Shown here piece by piece: positions 15,690 through 27,900 of a DNA stretch of 32,693 nt. The notes below the pieces were generated by a model. The model saw only the letters and a list, made by a program, of their open reading frames with translations. It made no database searches and was not told the origin of the DNA. The DNA lies in the NCBI GenBank assembly GCA_001628405.1, contig LURN01000030.1, positions 1-32,693 on the forward strand, written 5' to 3'. Each line of letters opens with the position of its first letter. The stretch's first letter is position 1. Source of the DNA: Candidatus Thioglobus sp. REDSEA-S12_B1. GTDB lineage: Bacteria > Pseudomonadota > Gammaproteobacteria > PS1 > Pseudothioglobaceae. Made by a program: the position numbers and the translations under genes.

Positions 15690-18600
15690 TTAATAATTAA
15701 TTTTATACATCCCATGACCAAGTTTTTCTTCAATTGAATCTAGCAATTGTCGGTCAAGAGAAACGTCGAATTCTTTCGATAATGGCATTCTTCCAGATGA
15801 ACTTCCAGACTCATACTCAATAATGACAGGGCATTTTCCCTTGAATTTTTGAAGTAAATTGCACAACTCTAAATAATCATTTTTGTTTTTTTCTGATAGT
15901 TTAATGTTAAGAAACTTAGAATATTTCATCTGAACTTTGTCAACTGGTTCGATTTTATCTACTACAACTTGCCATTGCTCCCTGAAATCTTTATTAACTT
16001 TACCCGAAATAACGACTACCTCATCTATGACTAGATATTCACTAACTTGAGCTAGTTTTTGGGAAAAAACTGCAGCATTAATTTTTCTTTGTCCATCTTC
16101 AATTGTCAAACTAGCCATTTGTCCTTTTCTAGTAGTCCTATAGTCAATATCTGAAATTAGAGAAAGCACCCTAACCTCTCTATTGTTTCTAAAGACAATA
16201 TCCTTTGGAAGAGAACACACAATTGATTTTAAGTGTTCTTTATACCAGTCTGTAGGGTGTCTCTCTAGGTAATACCCCATGACCTTTTTTTCAAACCTCA
16301 TGATATTTTTAAAGGATAAAAATGCTCCTTTTATGTATTTTTTCTCATATTCAATATGACTATCCATATTAGCAAATAGACTACTTTGCCCCTTCATCGA
16401 GTCGTTTTGTCTTTGCTCTGCTTGCCTCACTGCATTGGGATAAGTTGCAATTAATGTTGCTCGTTTAATTCCAAATGCATCAAAAGCACCTGCATAAATT
16501 AAAGCTTCGATTGCTCTTCGGTTCAAGAATTTCTTCTCTATACGATAACAAAAATCAAAGATATCTAAATACTCTCCAGACTCATCTCGCTCTCTTACTA
16601 TTTCATTAACTAAAGCTTCTCCAACTCCTTTAATAGCTCCAAGCCCATAAATAATTGTAGTGTTGTCAGTGATGGTAAATTCATACTCTGATAGGTTAAT
16701 AGCTGGTGCAATAATTTTAATGCCTTTCTTTTTTGACTCCCCAACAGTAAAGGCAATACGATCAGTATCGTCCATTACTCCAGATAAAACCGCCGCCATA
16801 AATGGAGCAGGGTAATGCGCCTTCAGCCAGGCCGTTTGATAAGAGATATAAGCATAAGCAACTGAATGAGATTTATTAAACCCATACCCTGAAAACTTAT
16901 CTATGAGGTCAAATATTTCATTTGCTTTATCTTCATCAATATTTTTTTTAGCAGCACCTTTAACAAAAACCTCTCGCTGCTGGGCCATCTCTTCAACCTT
17001 CTTTTTTCCCATAGCGCGGCGGAGAATATCTGCTCCACCAAGAGAATATCCTGCCATGATTTGAGCCGATTTCATGACTTGTTCTTGATACAAAAAAACG
17101 CCATTTGTTGGCTTTAATATCTCTTCAAGCATCTGGTGAGGATATCTAACCTTTGCACCATGCTTAACCTGAATATAATCATCCACCATGCCTGCATCTA
17201 GTGGACCTGGCCTATATAAAGCGAGCATTGCAACAATATCCTCAAAGCAGTCGGCTTTCAATTTTTTTAAGTAACCACGCATTCCTTCCGATTCAAGCTG
17301 AAATACTCCTGTAGTATCGCAATCTTGAAGTAGTTTAAAGACTTTTGGATCATCTAGCCTTAGACTATGAATATCAATTACATCCTTACTGAGGCCTTTC
17401 TTAGAAATTATTTTTATGGCTTTATCCATTACGGTTAAATTTGACAACCCTAAAAAGTCAAACTTAACTAAACCAACAGCCTCAACATCATCTTTATCAA
17501 ACTGTGATACGATGACGTCTGACTCCTCTTCGCCTTTATAAATAGGACAGAAATCACTAATCTTGCTTGGAGCGATGACTACTCCACCCGCATGCGTACC
17601 GACATTCCTGATAATTCCTTCTAAATCCTGAGATAAGTCAATGAGTGTTGATACGCTCTCTTCAGTATCATATCTCGATTTAAGTTCTTCAGAATCCTCA
17701 AGTGCCTTGTTCAATGTCATTTTTAATTCGTTTGGAATCATTTTAGAAATTTGGTCGCTAAATCCATAAGGATGGCCCAAAACCCTGCCAACATCCCTTA
17801 CTACTCCTTTAGCAGCCATAGTTCCATAAGTGATGATTTGAGAAACTTTCTCAGATCCATACTTTTGAGCTACATAAGCGATGACCTCATCACGCCTATC
17901 TGTGCAGAAATCAATATCAAAGTCAGGCATTGAAATTCGCTCAGGATTTAAAAATCGCTCGAATAGGAGATCGTGCTCTATAGGATCAACATTAGTAATG
18001 GATAGCGCCCAGGCAACCAAAGATCCTGCGCCAGAACCCCTCCCAGGGCCAACCGGTATTCCATTCTCTTTTGCCCATCTTATAAAGTCAGAGACAATTA
18101 AAAAATAGCCTGGAAAATCCATTTCCAAGATTACAGAAAGCTCAAAGCTTAATCTTTCATCATATATCTTTCGATCAACTTTTAAACCATCTAGTCTTAC
18201 TTCAAGGCCTTTTTTTGATTCTTCACTAAAAAAATCAGCAATACTCATCCCATCTGGAGTAGGAAAAACTGGAAGATAATTTTTTTGGAACAGCTCAAAA
18301 TGAAGATTGCATCGCTTGGCTACTTCAACAGTATTCTCTAAGACTTGAGGGTAATCTTCAAACAACAAAGACATCTCTTCTGAATTTTTGAGAAATTGGT
18401 CATTACTAAAATTCTTGACTCTTCTGGCATCATCCAATAAACCCCCTTCAGCAATACAAATTCTTGCTTCATGAGCCTCGTAGTCACTCTTTTTTAAAAA
18501 CTGAACATCGTTTGTAGCAACGATTGGGACTTGCAGCTCAACACCTAAATCAATGAAGTGGTTAAGCATGCTTTCATCTAAATTTCTATCAGTTCTCTGA

Positions 18601-19091
18601 ACCCCCATATAATATCTATCTTCAAAGATATTTTTCCACTGAAGTATTTTATTTTTTGCAAGTTCAAACTCATTAGCCAAAAGCAAATTAGAAATATCTG
18701 AAGTAGTGGGAGAAGAAATCATCAATAAGCCTTTATTGTGGGCAATTAACTGACTCTCGGATACGCTAACTGCAAATGATACTTTTTCATTTAGGTATGC
18801 TTTTGAAATCAGCTCAGAAAGGTTTAGGTATCCTTCATGATTTTGACAAAGCAAAATCACGTCATAGATTCCATCATCATGATTGACTGTAATTTTTGCT
18901 CCAATAATCGGTTTTATGCCGGAATTGATAGCTTTTTGATAAAACTTAATTGCAGAAAAAAGACTCATATCATCAGTCAGTGCAACACTATCCATTCCAG
19001 CTTCTTTGACGCAATTAATTAGATCGGGCACTCGGACAAGGCTATTCTTTACAGAATACTCACTTTGACATTGAAGATGAACAAAATCCAC
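15690..19091 (-). CDS. dnaE: DNA polymerase III subunit alpha
   Basis: The 1133-residue replicative polymerase is of DnaE1 type (E. coli 1160). The order is an N-terminal PHP domain beginning FVHLQCQSEYS, palm with the catalytic triad region PDFDIDFC (389-396; D392 and D394) after PVGPGRGSGAGSLVAW (347-361), the third acidic region in VKFDFLGLSNL, fingers with PLDAGMVDDYI, tandem helix-hairpin-helix with YGLGAIKGVGEA, a beta-clamp-binding motif QSSLF (902-906), and a C-terminal OB domain. The start is GTG at 19091, since no in-frame ATG lies upstream before a stop codon and FVHL aligns with family N-termini. No clear Shine-Dalgarno is visible. It is downstream of trpE on the same strand, 112 nt away across a hairpin flanked by direct repeats. 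Confidence 0.98.
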   Translation of the reverse strand: MDFVHLQCQSEYSVKNSLVRVPDLINCVKEAGMDSVALTDDMSLFSAIKFYQKAINSGIKPIIGAKITVNHDDGIYDVILLCQNHEGYLNLSELISKAYLNEKVSFAVSVSESQLIAHNKGLLMISSPTTSDISNLLLANEFELAKNKILQWKNIFEDRYYMGVQRTDRNLDESMLNHFIDLGVELQVPIVATNDVQFLKKSDYEAHEARICIAEGGLLDDARRVKNFSNDQFLKNSEEMSLLFEDYPQVLENTVEVAKRCNLHFELFQKNYLPVFPTPDGMSIADFFSEESKKGLEVRLDGLKVDRKIYDERLSFELSVILEMDFPGYFLIVSDFIRWAKENGIPVGPGRGSGAGSLVAWALSITNVDPIEHDLLFERFLNPERISMPDFDIDFCTDRRDEVIAYVAQKYGSEKVSQIITYGTMAAKGVVRDVGRVLGHPYGFSDQISKMIPNELKMTLNKALEDSEELKSRYDTEESVSTLIDLSQDLEGIIRNVGTHAGGVVIAPSKISDFCPIYKGEEESDVIVSQFDKDDVEAVGLVKFDFLGLSNLTVMDKAIKIISKKGLSKDVIDIHSLRLDDPKVFKLLQDCDTTGVFQLESEGMRGYLKKLKADCFEDIVAMLALYRPGPLDAGMVDDYIQVKHGAKVRYPHQMLEEILKPTNGVFLYQEQVMKSAQIMAGYSLGGADILRRAMGKKKVEEMAQQREVFVKGAAKKNIDEDKANEIFDLIDKFSGYGFNKSHSVAYAYISYQTAWLKAHYPAPFMAAVLSGVMDDTDRIAFTVGESKKKGIKIIAPAINLSEYEFTITDNTTIIYGLGAIKGVGEALVNEIVRERDESGEYLDIFDFCYRIEKKFLNRRAIEALIYAGAFDAFGIKRATLIATYPNAVRQAEQRQNDSMKGQSSLFANMDSHIEYEKKYIKGAFLSFKNIMRFEKKVMGYYLERHPTDWYKEHLKSIVCSLPKDIVFRNNREVRVLSLISDIDYRTTRKGQMASLTIEDGQRKINAAVFSQKLAQVSEYLVIDEVVVISGKVNKDFREQWQVVVDKIEPVDKVQMKYSKFLNIKLSEKNKNDYLELCNLLQKFKGKCPVIIEYESGSSSGRMPLSKEFDVSLDRQLLDSIEEKLGHGMYKINY

Positions 19092-19125
19092 AGAATTAAT
19101 ATTACTTTAAGAAGATTAAACTTTA

Positions 19126-19184
19126 TTTTACAAACAATTTTATAATCGCCATTTGGCATTTACAAAATTATTTTTACAAACAAT
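19126..19184. repeat. Hairpin flanked by 13-nt direct repeats (trpE-dnaE gap)
   Basis: TTTTACAAACAAT occurs at 19126-19138 and again at 19172-19184. Between and partly within them is an imperfect inverted repeat, about 15 bp per arm (19136-19150 and 19155-19169), with GCC/GGC at the tip. It may terminate trpE transcription, or be a small repeat element. I cannot tell whether it recurs in the genome. Confidence 0.5.
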
Positions 19185-19203
19185 AAAATTTTTAAAAGTC
19201 AGC

Positions 19204-20658
19204 TTATATATTTTGCGCTGCTCTAATAAGTGCCTGGGCTTTATCCATAGTTTCTTGCCACTCCATTTCTGGAATTGAATCATGAACAATGCCCGCTCCA
19301 GCTTGAACGTAAAGCACTTCATTTTTGACAATAGCAGTCCTAATTGCAATAGCAAGATCCATACCACCATGCCAAGAAAGGTTTCCTATGGCTCCAGAAT
19401 AAATATTTCTTTTTAATGTTTCAACTTCATCTATTATTTCCATTGCTCTAACCTTTGGAGCACCACTTAAAGTTCCTGCAGGGAAAGTCGCTCTTAATAC
19501 ATCAATAGAGCTCATATCATCTTTTAATTCACACTCAACATTGGAAACAATATGCATCACATGTGAGTAACGCTCAATAAACATTTTATCTGTTAGGTTA
19601 ACAGTTCCAGTTTTCGCAATTCTTCCCAAATCATTTCTTCCAAGGTCGATCAACATAAGGTGTTCAGCGATTTCTTTTTCATCAGACAAAAGGTCCTTCT
19701 CGTTATCTAAGTCCTCTTCTTTAGTTTTGCCTCTTGATCGAGTACCCGCAATTGGCCTTATTGTTGCAACATTATCATTATCAACTCTAGTAAGAATTTC
19801 TGGTGAGGAGCCAACTATAGCAAAATCATCAAGATGAAGATAGTACATATAAGGTGAAGGATTAAGTATTCTCAGTTGTCGATATAGTTCAACTGGATTT
19901 GACTTAAACTTGCAGCTTAACCTTTGAGATGGAACAACTTGCATGACATCTCCAGCAGTAATATATTTCTGAACTTTTTCTACTGCACTAACAAAATTCT
20001 CCTTACCAAAACTCGATACAAAATCTTTAGACTTAATCTTTTCTGATTCTGGAGAATCGTGAATATTTGATTTCTTTATGTTTCTTTCAATTGAATTTAA
20101 CTTACCAACTCCATCTTCAAAGGATTCTTTATCTGGGTTTACATGCGTGATTATATGGACCTTGCTCGTTAAATTATCAACTACCAACAAATCATTAGAC
20201 AACATTAGCAAAATATCTGGAACATCAAGCTCATCTTTCTTGTCAATATTCTTTAATTTTGGCTCAATATAACGAATAATTTCATATCCAAAATAACCAA
20301 CTAACCCACCATTAAAATCAGGCAAGTGATCTAATTGAGGAACTTTGAATTGCTCTTGATAATTTTGAATCCATGCTAGTGGATCATCAACTTTATATTG
20401 CTGATGTAAATGGCCATTTTTTTCAACAAATACTTCATATTCTTTAACTTTGATAATAGTTTCAGCACTTAGACCAATAAATGAATAGCGACCCCATTTT
20501 TCTCCGCCTTGAACAGACTCTAGAAAATAGGTGAATGGGGTATTTGCAAGTTTGAGATATAAGGCTAAAGGGGTATCAGTATCAACAACGACTTCTCTAG
20601 ACAGTGGAATGTGATTAAAGCCCTGGTCTACAAGGTTATTAAATTGAGAATGTTGCAT
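19204..20658 (-). CDS. trpE: Anthranilate synthase component I
   Basis: The 484-residue chorismate-using enzyme of the TrpE/PabB/MenF family catalyses the first committed step of tryptophan synthesis with the glutamine amidotransferase TrpG. N-terminal FLESVQGGEKWGRYSFIG (45-62) carries the region linked to tryptophan feedback binding in TrpE. The catalytic core shows VVPSQRLSCKF, RPIAGTRSRGKT, LIDLGRNDLGRIA, PAGTLSGAPKVRAMEIID (393-410) and GAGIVHDSIPEMEWQET (454-470). The TrpE assignment over PabB rests on the N-terminal region and overall length. It stands alone between rpoC and dnaE, so trpG, trpD and trpC must lie elsewhere. No leader with tandem Trp codons or attenuator is visible in the 124 nt upstream. 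Confidence 0.93.
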   Translation of the reverse strand: MQHSQFNNLVDQGFNHIPLSREVVVDTDTPLALYLKLANTPFTYFLESVQGGEKWGRYSFIGLSAETIIKVKEYEVFVEKNGHLHQQYKVDDPLAWIQNYQEQFKVPQLDHLPDFNGGLVGYFGYEIIRYIEPKLKNIDKKDELDVPDILLMLSNDLLVVDNLTSKVHIITHVNPDKESFEDGVGKLNSIERNIKKSNIHDSPESEKIKSKDFVSSFGKENFVSAVEKVQKYITAGDVMQVVPSQRLSCKFKSNPVELYRQLRILNPSPYMYYLHLDDFAIVGSSPEILTRVDNDNVATIRPIAGTRSRGKTKEEDLDNEKDLLSDEKEIAEHLMLIDLGRNDLGRIAKTGTVNLTDKMFIERYSHVMHIVSNVECELKDDMSSIDVLRATFPAGTLSGAPKVRAMEIIDEVETLKRNIYSGAIGNLSWHGGMDLAIAIRTAIVKNEVLYVQAGAGIVHDSIPEMEWQETMDKAQALIRAAQNI

Positions 20659-20737
20659 GGAATTATTTTATCATTACCAAGCTCATTAAAACTTTAGAAT
20701 ATTAGCATTTAGCTGTGCTTGGCTAGAAATCAAGGTT

Positions 20738-20768
20738 AAAAAAAGGGTTTCAATGAAACCCTTTTTTT
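20738..20768 (-). terminator. Intrinsic terminator of the rpoBC operon
   Basis: AAAAAAAGGGTTTC and GAAACCCTTTTTTT form a perfect 14-bp stem with an AAT loop. On the minus strand the stem ends in a T7 tract, 14 nt after the rpoC stop. This is a textbook rho-independent terminator separating rpoC from trpE. The symmetry would also let it work on +, where no gene needs it. Confidence 0.93.
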
Positions 20769-20782
20769 GTTTTCTGATTAGA

Positions 20783-23700
20783 CTACTCTTCAGCCTCAGC
20801 TTCAGCCTCAACTTCACTGAGTTGATCTGAAAGCTCCTGCTCAGCCTCGCTTGATTGCATGTAGGCATCAATACGTCTATTCCTCTTTTCTTGATGATGC
20901 TTGAAGCCAGTACCTGCAGGAATAAGTCTTCCCACAATAACGTTTTCTTTCAGTCCTCTTAAATCATCAATCCTTCCAGTAATCGAAGCCTCAGTCAATA
21001 CTCTTGTTGTTTCTTGGAAAGAAGCAGCAGAAATGAATGACTCAGTCGATAGTGAAGCTTTTGTAATTCCCATTAAAAGCCTTTGGAAACTAATTTCTTT
21101 TTTATTTTGAGACTTTAATTGTTTATTTTTCTCAACCACATGAGCATACTCAGCTGTTTCACCGTTAACATAATTTGAATCACCGCTATCGGTAATCTCA
21201 ACTTTTCTAAGCATTTGCTTAATTACTACTTCAATATGTTTATCAGAGATCTTTACACCTTGAAGCCTATAAACATTCTGAACTTCTTTTACAATATAGT
21301 TGGCTAAAGCTTCAACACCAAGCAACCTTAGAATATCATGAGGGTTAGAAGGGCCGTCAGAAATCACATCGCCCTTTTCAACAGTTTCTCCATCAAACAC
21401 ATTAATTGCCCTCCAATGATGAACCATCATTTCTGTTACATCACCTTCCTCACTAGTAATTAGCATGCGAACCTTTGACTTAGTAGGACTTCCAAAACTA
21501 ACAACGCCGGCACTTTCAGCAAGAATAGCATGATCTTTTGCCTTGCGAGCTTCAAATAAATCGGCTACACGTGGCAAACCACCAGTAATATCACTAGTTT
21601 TTGATACAGCCTTTGGAATTTTGGCTAGAATTTCACCAGCAGTAATCAACTGGCCATCTTCTAAATTAATTTTTACCCCTGAAGGCAAATAATGAGTCGA
21701 TAAAACTGACTCCTTATTCTTTTTATCAAGAAGCTTAATCATTGGCTTCATATCCTTAGCGGCTGATGGTCTTTCAGCCTCATCAATAATTTCATAAAAA
21801 CTCAAACCAGTAAGAGGGTCAGCGTTTTTAACAACTGTTAGACCTTCATCAAAGTCAATAAATGAAACTTTTCCAGAACTTTCAGCAATAATTGGATGAG
21901 TATGTGGATCCCAATCAGCTATTTTATCTTTAGCTTTAACCTTGCCACCATCTTTAAAGTGAACCACTGCACCATATGGTAACTTATAGCGCTCCATAAC
22001 TTGACCCAAATCATTCCTAATAGAAGCTTCTGAAGATCTAGATACAACCACTAAATCACCATTAGTATTGGTGATAGATTTCATATTTTCATAGTGGACT
22101 ATACCATCAGTATTTATATTAATACTATTGACAGCAGTAGAGGAGCTCGCAGCACCACCAATGTGGAATGTACGCATTGTAAGCTGTGTTCCAGGCTCGC
22201 CAATCGATTGTGCAGCTATCACTCCAACAGCCTCACCAACTCCAATCCTGTGTCCTCTTGCCATATCATTACCATAACAAGCTGCGCAAACACCATATGG
22301 TGTTTCACATGTTATTGCAGACCTAACCTTTATAAACTCAATACCCAGCTCATTGATTCGATCAGAATCCGATAAGGTTATCAAATGGTCTTTGGCTAAG
22401 AAAACATCTTTGCCATTTGGCATAAGAACATCTTCAGAAACGATTCTACCCAGAACCGCAGAGCCAAGAGTTTGTACTACATTACCGCCATCAATGACTG
22501 CTTTCATAACAAGTCCATTTTCAGTTCCACAGTCTTCTTCTGTGACAACCAAATCTTGGCCTACATCAACTAGACGTCTTGTTAGGTATCCTGAGTTTGC
22601 AGTTTTAAGGGCGGTATCAGCCAAACCTTTTCTAGCTCCATGAGTTGAAATGAAGTATTGCATGTTGTTAAGACCTTCACGGAAATTACTTGTGATTGGA
22701 GTCTCAATAATCGAACCGTCTGGCTTAGCCATTAGACCTCGCATTCCAGCTAATTGCCTAATTTGAGCCGGAGAACCTCTAGCTCCGGAGTCAGCCATCA
22801 TGAAGATTGAATTGAATGATGGTTTCTTTTCAGTATTACCTTTAGCATCTTTAACCTCATCATAACCAACCTTATCCATCATTGCTTTGGCAACTTCTTC
22901 AGAAGTTCTGGACCAAATATCAATTACCTTATTATAGCGCTCTCCATTAGTCACAACACCAGAGGCGAATTGTTGTTGCACATCTTTAATTTGAGAATTG
23001 GCTTTATCAATCATTTCAGATTTTTCACTAGGAATAATCATGTCATTTGAACAAAATGAAATACCTGATTTAGTAGAAAATTCAAAACCCATATACATCA
23101 TCTGATCTGCAAAGATTACAGTCTCTTTAAGTTCTTGAGTTCTATAGCAAACATGAATCAAGTTCGAAACAACCTTTTTAGACAACGCTTCATTAATCAG
23201 ATCAAAATTCAATCCTTTAGGCAAAATTCTTGAAAAAATTGCCCTACCAATTGTTGTATCAACCACTCGAGTGGAGCTTGGTTCAAATCCAGAATCAGTT
23301 TTGACATAATCCTGAACTCTAAGCTTAACCTTTGCATGAAGAGTGACTAAATTAGAATCATAAGCCGCAAGAGCTTCATTGGTATTTGCAAAAATCATAC
23401 CTTCACCCTTCTGGTTTACCATCTCTCTGGTCATATAGTAAAGACCCAAAATAACGTCTTGTGATGGAATAATGATTGGATCACCACTGGCCAAATGTAG
23501 AATATTATTAGAGGCGAGCATCAGCGTTCTAGCTTCTAACTGGGCTTCCTCTGATAGCGGCACATGAACTGCCATTTGGTCACCATCAAAGTCTGCATTG
23601 AATGCAGTACAAACAAGAGGATGGAGCTGAATCGCCTTACCCTCAATTAGCAAAGGCTCAAACGCCTGAATACCTAGTCTATGAAGCGTTGGTGCACGGT

Positions 23701-24973
23701 TTAGAAGAACTGGATGCTGATGAACAACTCGCTCAAGAATGTCCCATACTTCTGGAATTTCACTCTCTACCATTTTCTTTGCAGCTTTTATTGTTGAAGC
23801 AAGTCCGTTAGCTTGGAGTCGATTGTATATAAATGGCTTAAATAACTCTAATGCCATTTTCTTGGGCAGGCCACACTGATGAAGCTTTAAATATGGACCA
23901 CAAACAATGACTGAACGCCCTGAATAGTCAACCCTCTTTCCAAGCAAGTTCTGACGGAATCTACCTTGCTTTCCTTTGATCATGTCTGCAATTGACTTCA
24001 ATGGACGCCTATTATTCCCCATGACTGCACGGCCACGACGACCATTATCAATCAAAGAATCGACTGCCTCCTGAAGCATACGCTTTTCATTCCTAACAAT
24101 GATTTCAGGAGCGTCTAACTCCAAAAGTCTTCCTAGACGATTATTTCTGTTGATTACACGACGATACAAATCATTCAAATCAGAAGTTGCAAAACGACCG
24201 CCATCTAGAGGCACTAGAGGCCTCAAATCAGGCGGCAAAATAGGCAAGACGTTCAAAACCATCCATTCTGGCTTGTTTCCAGATTTGATTAAAGAGTCAA
24301 CTAGCTTAAGTCTCTTGTTTATCTTCTTAAGTTTTGTTTGTGATTTTGTATTGAGAGCGTCTTCTCTCAGAGTAGCAGCTTCTTTTTCAAGCTGCATTTC
24401 TGAAAGCACATCTTGCATAGCCTCAGCGCCCATCTTTGCAACAAATTCATCATCACCATACTCATCAAGAGCATCGTAGTACATTTCTTCAGTAAGAAGT
24501 TGTTTTTTAATTAAAGGAGTATTACCTGGATCTGTTACCAAGAAAGCTTCAAAATACAACACTCTCTCGATATCCTTTAAGGTCATGTCCATCAAAAGGC
24601 CCAATCTTGAAGGCAAAGACTTCAAATACCAGATATGAGCCACAGGTGCAGCAAGTTCAATATGCCCCATTCTTTCTCTTCTTACTTTTGATAGAGTTAC
24701 TTCAACCCCGCATTTTTCACAAACCACATTTCTAAACTTCATGCGCTTGTATTTACCACATAAGCACTCAAAATCTTTCATCGGACCAAAAATTTTGGCA
24801 CAGAACAAGCCTTCTCTCTCAGGCTTAAATGTTCTGTAGTTAATAGTTTCAGGCTTTTTAACTTCACCAAAAGACCATGAACGAATCTTTTCAGGAGAAG
24901 CTAAACCAACTCTAATTGCATCAAAATCTTGCTCTTTATTTTGCTGTTTTAAAATTTGTAATAAATCTTTCAA
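20783..24973 (-). CDS. rpoC: DNA-directed RNA polymerase subunit beta'
   Basis: The 1396-residue largest polymerase subunit (E. coli 1407). The first zinc site uses C70, C72, C85 and C88, the same numbering as E. coli. The catalytic NADFDGD motif follows the [13 protein letters not shown] stretch. The second zinc site is [13 protein letters not shown]. The bridge helix/trigger-loop region contains [31 protein letters not shown]. The start codon is TTG at 24973: the protein begins [10 protein letters not shown] as in other gammaproteobacteria, AGGAG lies 6 nt upstream, and no ATG is nearby. It follows rpoB by 14 nt. The acidic C-terminal tail ([10 protein letters not shown]) is longer than usual but unremarkable. 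Confidence 0.99.
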   Translation of the reverse strand: MKDLLQILKQQNKEQDFDAIRVGLASPEKIRSWSFGEVKKPETINYRTFKPEREGLFCAKIFGPMKDFECLCGKYKRMKFRNVVCEKCGVEVTLSKVRRERMGHIELAAPVAHIWYLKSLPSRLGLLMDMTLKDIERVLYFEAFLVTDPGNTPLIKKQLLTEEMYYDALDEYGDDEFVAKMGAEAMQDVLSEMQLEKEAATLREDALNTKSQTKLKKINKRLKLVDSLIKSGNKPEWMVLNVLPILPPDLRPLVPLDGGRFATSDLNDLYRRVINRNNRLGRLLELDAPEIIVRNEKRMLQEAVDSLIDNGRRGRAVMGNNRRPLKSIADMIKGKQGRFRQNLLGKRVDYSGRSVIVCGPYLKLHQCGLPKKMALELFKPFIYNRLQANGLASTIKAAKKMVESEIPEVWDILERVVHQHPVLLNRAPTLHRLGIQAFEPLLIEGKAIQLHPLVCTAFNADFDGDQMAVHVPLSEEAQLEARTLMLASNNILHLASGDPIIIPSQDVILGLYYMTREMVNQKGEGMIFANTNEALAAYDSNLVTLHAKVKLRVQDYVKTDSGFEPSSTRVVDTTIGRAIFSRILPKGLNFDLINEALSKKVVSNLIHVCYRTQELKETVIFADQMMYMGFEFSTKSGISFCSNDMIIPSEKSEMIDKANSQIKDVQQQFASGVVTNGERYNKVIDIWSRTSEEVAKAMMDKVGYDEVKDAKGNTEKKPSFNSIFMMADSGARGSPAQIRQLAGMRGLMAKPDGSIIETPITSNFREGLNNMQYFISTHGARKGLADTALKTANSGYLTRRLVDVGQDLVVTEEDCGTENGLVMKAVIDGGNVVQTLGSAVLGRIVSEDVLMPNGKDVFLAKDHLITLSDSDRINELGIEFIKVRSAITCETPYGVCAACYGNDMARGHRIGVGEAVGVIAAQSIGEPGTQLTMRTFHIGGAASSSTAVNSININTDGIVHYENMKSITNTNGDLVVVSRSSEASIRNDLGQVMERYKLPYGAVVHFKDGGKVKAKDKIADWDPHTHPIIAESSGKVSFIDFDEGLTVVKNADPLTGLSFYEIIDEAERPSAAKDMKPMIKLLDKKNKESVLSTHYLPSGVKINLEDGQLITAGEILAKIPKAVSKTSDITGGLPRVADLFEARKAKDHAILAESAGVVSFGSPTKSKVRMLITSEEGDVTEMMVHHWRAINVFDGETVEKGDVISDGPSNPHDILRLLGVEALANYIVKEVQNVYRLQGVKISDKHIEVVIKQMLRKVEITDSGDSNYVNGETAEYAHVVEKNKQLKSQNKKEISFQRLLMGITKASLSTESFISAASFQETTRVLTEASITGRIDDLRGLKENVIVGRLIPAGTGFKHHQEKRNRRIDAYMQSSEAEQELSDQLSEVEAEAEAEE

Positions 24974-24987
24974 AGGATTCTCCTAAT

Positions 24988-27900
24988 TTAGTTTTGTTCA
25001 AGTTCAGTATCAATACCTAGAGATCGTATTTCTTTAACTAATACATTAAAAGACTCAGGCATTACCGACTCAGTACGATTCTCACCATCAACAATGTTCT
25101 TATACATCTTAGCTCTTCCGCTTACATCATCAGACTTAACTGTTAACATCTCTCTGAGAGTGTAGGCAGCTCCATATGCTTCAAGCGCCCAAACTTCCAT
25201 CTCACCAAACCTTTGCCCACCGAATTGAGCTTTACCACTCAAAGGCTGCTGAGTTACAAGAGAGTATGGTCCAGTTGAACGAGCATGCATCTTATCATCA
25301 ACCAAATGGTTAAGTTTAAGCATGTGCATATATCCAACAGTTACATCTCGATCGAATGCATCACCCGTTCTTCCATCAAATAATTGAACTTGTCCACTTT
25401 CAGGCAGGTCAGCCATTTTTAGAAGTGACTTGATATCATCTTCTTTAATGCCGTCAAAAACTGGTGTTGCCATAGGAACGCCAGATCGTAAGTTGTTAGC
25501 TAATTCGATAATTTCATCATCTGTAAACGATTTCAAATCTTCAGCTTTTCCGTGACTGTTATAGATTGAATCAAGCATTGATCTTATCTGCTTTACTGTA
25601 TCTTTGCGTTGTTCATCTATAAGTTTCCCAATCTTATGCCCAAGTCCTTTTGCAGCCCATCCTAAATGAACCTCAAGTACTTGACCAACATTCATTCTTG
25701 ATGGAACACCTAACGGGTTCAAAACAACATCTACTGGTGTTCCGTCTGCAAGGTGAGGCATATCCTCAACTGGAGATACTCTTGAAATAACACCTTTATT
25801 TCCGTGTCTTCCAGCCATTTTATCTCCAACCTGCAACGTTTTCCGCGTTGCAACATAAACTTTGACCATTTTTTGGACGCCTGGAGGTAATTCAGCGCCT
25901 TCTTTAATCTTAGCTCTCTCTTGCTCAAAAAAGACTTCAAACTCTTCCTGTTTAGCTTTTGATTGCTTAATTAGTGCAGCCACTTCTTTATTGACAGCAG
26001 CATCTTTAACCTTAATCTTAGCAATATCGCTATTCTCGAGTGATTTCAAATCTTTTGCAGCTAATTTATCACCACTCTTGATATCTCCAACATTGCTTGT
26101 AGATACGTTTCCTGAAAGCTTTAGACGGATTCTTCTGAAGATATCTCCATCGATAATTCCAAACTCATCGTCGATATCTTTTTTAATGTTTTCTAATCGC
26201 TCCTCATCAATCATAAGTGCTCGTGAATCTTTAGCCACTCGATCTTTAGTAAAGATTTGCACATCAATAACGACTCCTGATTTAGATGCACCCATTCTCA
26301 AGGAGGTATCTTTGACATTATTGGCTTTTTCACCAAAAATGGCGCGTAATAACTTCTCCTCAGGAGAAAGAACTGTCTCGCTTTTTGGTGTGACCTTACC
26401 AACTAATATATCACCACCTTTAACTCTTGCACCAACGTAAACGATACCCACATCATCAAGCTTTGAAAGAGCTGACTCACTTACATTTGGGATATCTGCT
26501 GTGACTTCCTCCGCACCAAGCTTTGTATCTCTTGCGTAAGCTGTAAGCTCTTCAATATGAATTGAAGTATAACGATCTTCCTGAACCACTTTCTCAGAAA
26601 TAAGAATCGAGTCTTCAAAGTTATAACCGTTCCATGGCATAAACGCAATCATCATGTTTTGACCTAATGCCAACTCTCCCAAATCTGTAGAAGGACCATC
26701 CGCCAAAACATCCCCAGCTGCTACCTTATCACCAGGCTGCACTAGAGGCTTTTGGTTGATACAGGTATTTTGATTTGAGCGTGAATATTTAATCAAACTA
26801 TAGATATCAACGCCTAGCTCTCCGGCTTTAGTCTGTTTAGCGTCAACTCTAATTACGATTCTTGATGCGTCAACAGTCTCAACAACACCATCATGATCTG
26901 CAACAACGCAGACTCTGGAATCTGCAGCAACAACTCTTTCGATACCGGTTCCAACGAGAGGCTTTTCTGAGCGTAAAACAGGAACAGCTTGACGCTGCAT
27001 ATTTGAACCCATTAATGCACGGTTAGCATCATCATGCTCAAGGAAGGGTATTAGAGAAGCAGCTACAGAAGATATCTGCTTGGAATCAATGTCAATTAGA
27101 GTGACTTCAGACTTATCAACTAATACAAATTCATTTTTGTGTCTTCCAGAAACTAACTCATCTTGCAAGAATCCCTTAGAGTCAACCTTCGAGTTAGCTT
27201 GCGCAATAGTATGGTCAATTTCATCAATTGCTGAAACATAAACCACCTCTTGTGTAACCTGACCATTTTTGACCACTTGGTAAGGAGTCTCTAAAAAACC
27301 ATAGGCATTAGTCTTAGCATAAACTGCCAATGTGTTAATCAAACCGATATTTGGCCCTTCAGGTGTTTCAATTGGGCACAGTCTTCCATAGTGCGAAGGG
27401 TGGACATCTCTCACCTCAAATCCTGCACGCTCTCTCGTTAAACCTCCAGGCCCAAGAGCTGAAATTCTTCTCTTATGGGTTACGCCAGAGAGTGGATTAA
27501 CCTGATCCATGAACTGGGATAGCTGAGACGAGCCAAAAAACTCTCTAACTGCTGCAGAGACAGGCTTTGAATTAATTAAATCTTGCGGTGTTAATTCATC
27601 TGTTTCAGCAAGATTCAGACCTTCTTTGACTGCTTTTTCTACACGTATAAGACCTATTCTGAATTGGTTTTCAATCATTTCACCAATTGCTCGAACGCGT
27701 CTATTAGCTAATGTATCAACATCATCTACAACATCATGTCCATTTTTAATATCGATTAGTTTTTTAATAACATTAATAATGTCATCATGAGTCAGAACAT
27801 GCTCACCTGTTTCACTTTCAATACCAAGACGCCTGTTAAGTTTCATGCGACCAACTCTAGAGAGGTCGTATCGATCATTATTGAAGAATAAATTAGAGAA

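Noticed and set aside
20659-20737. Tryptophan attenuator upstream of trpE
   Set aside because: No short leader frame with adjacent TGG codons, and the only strong hairpin belongs to the rpoC terminator.
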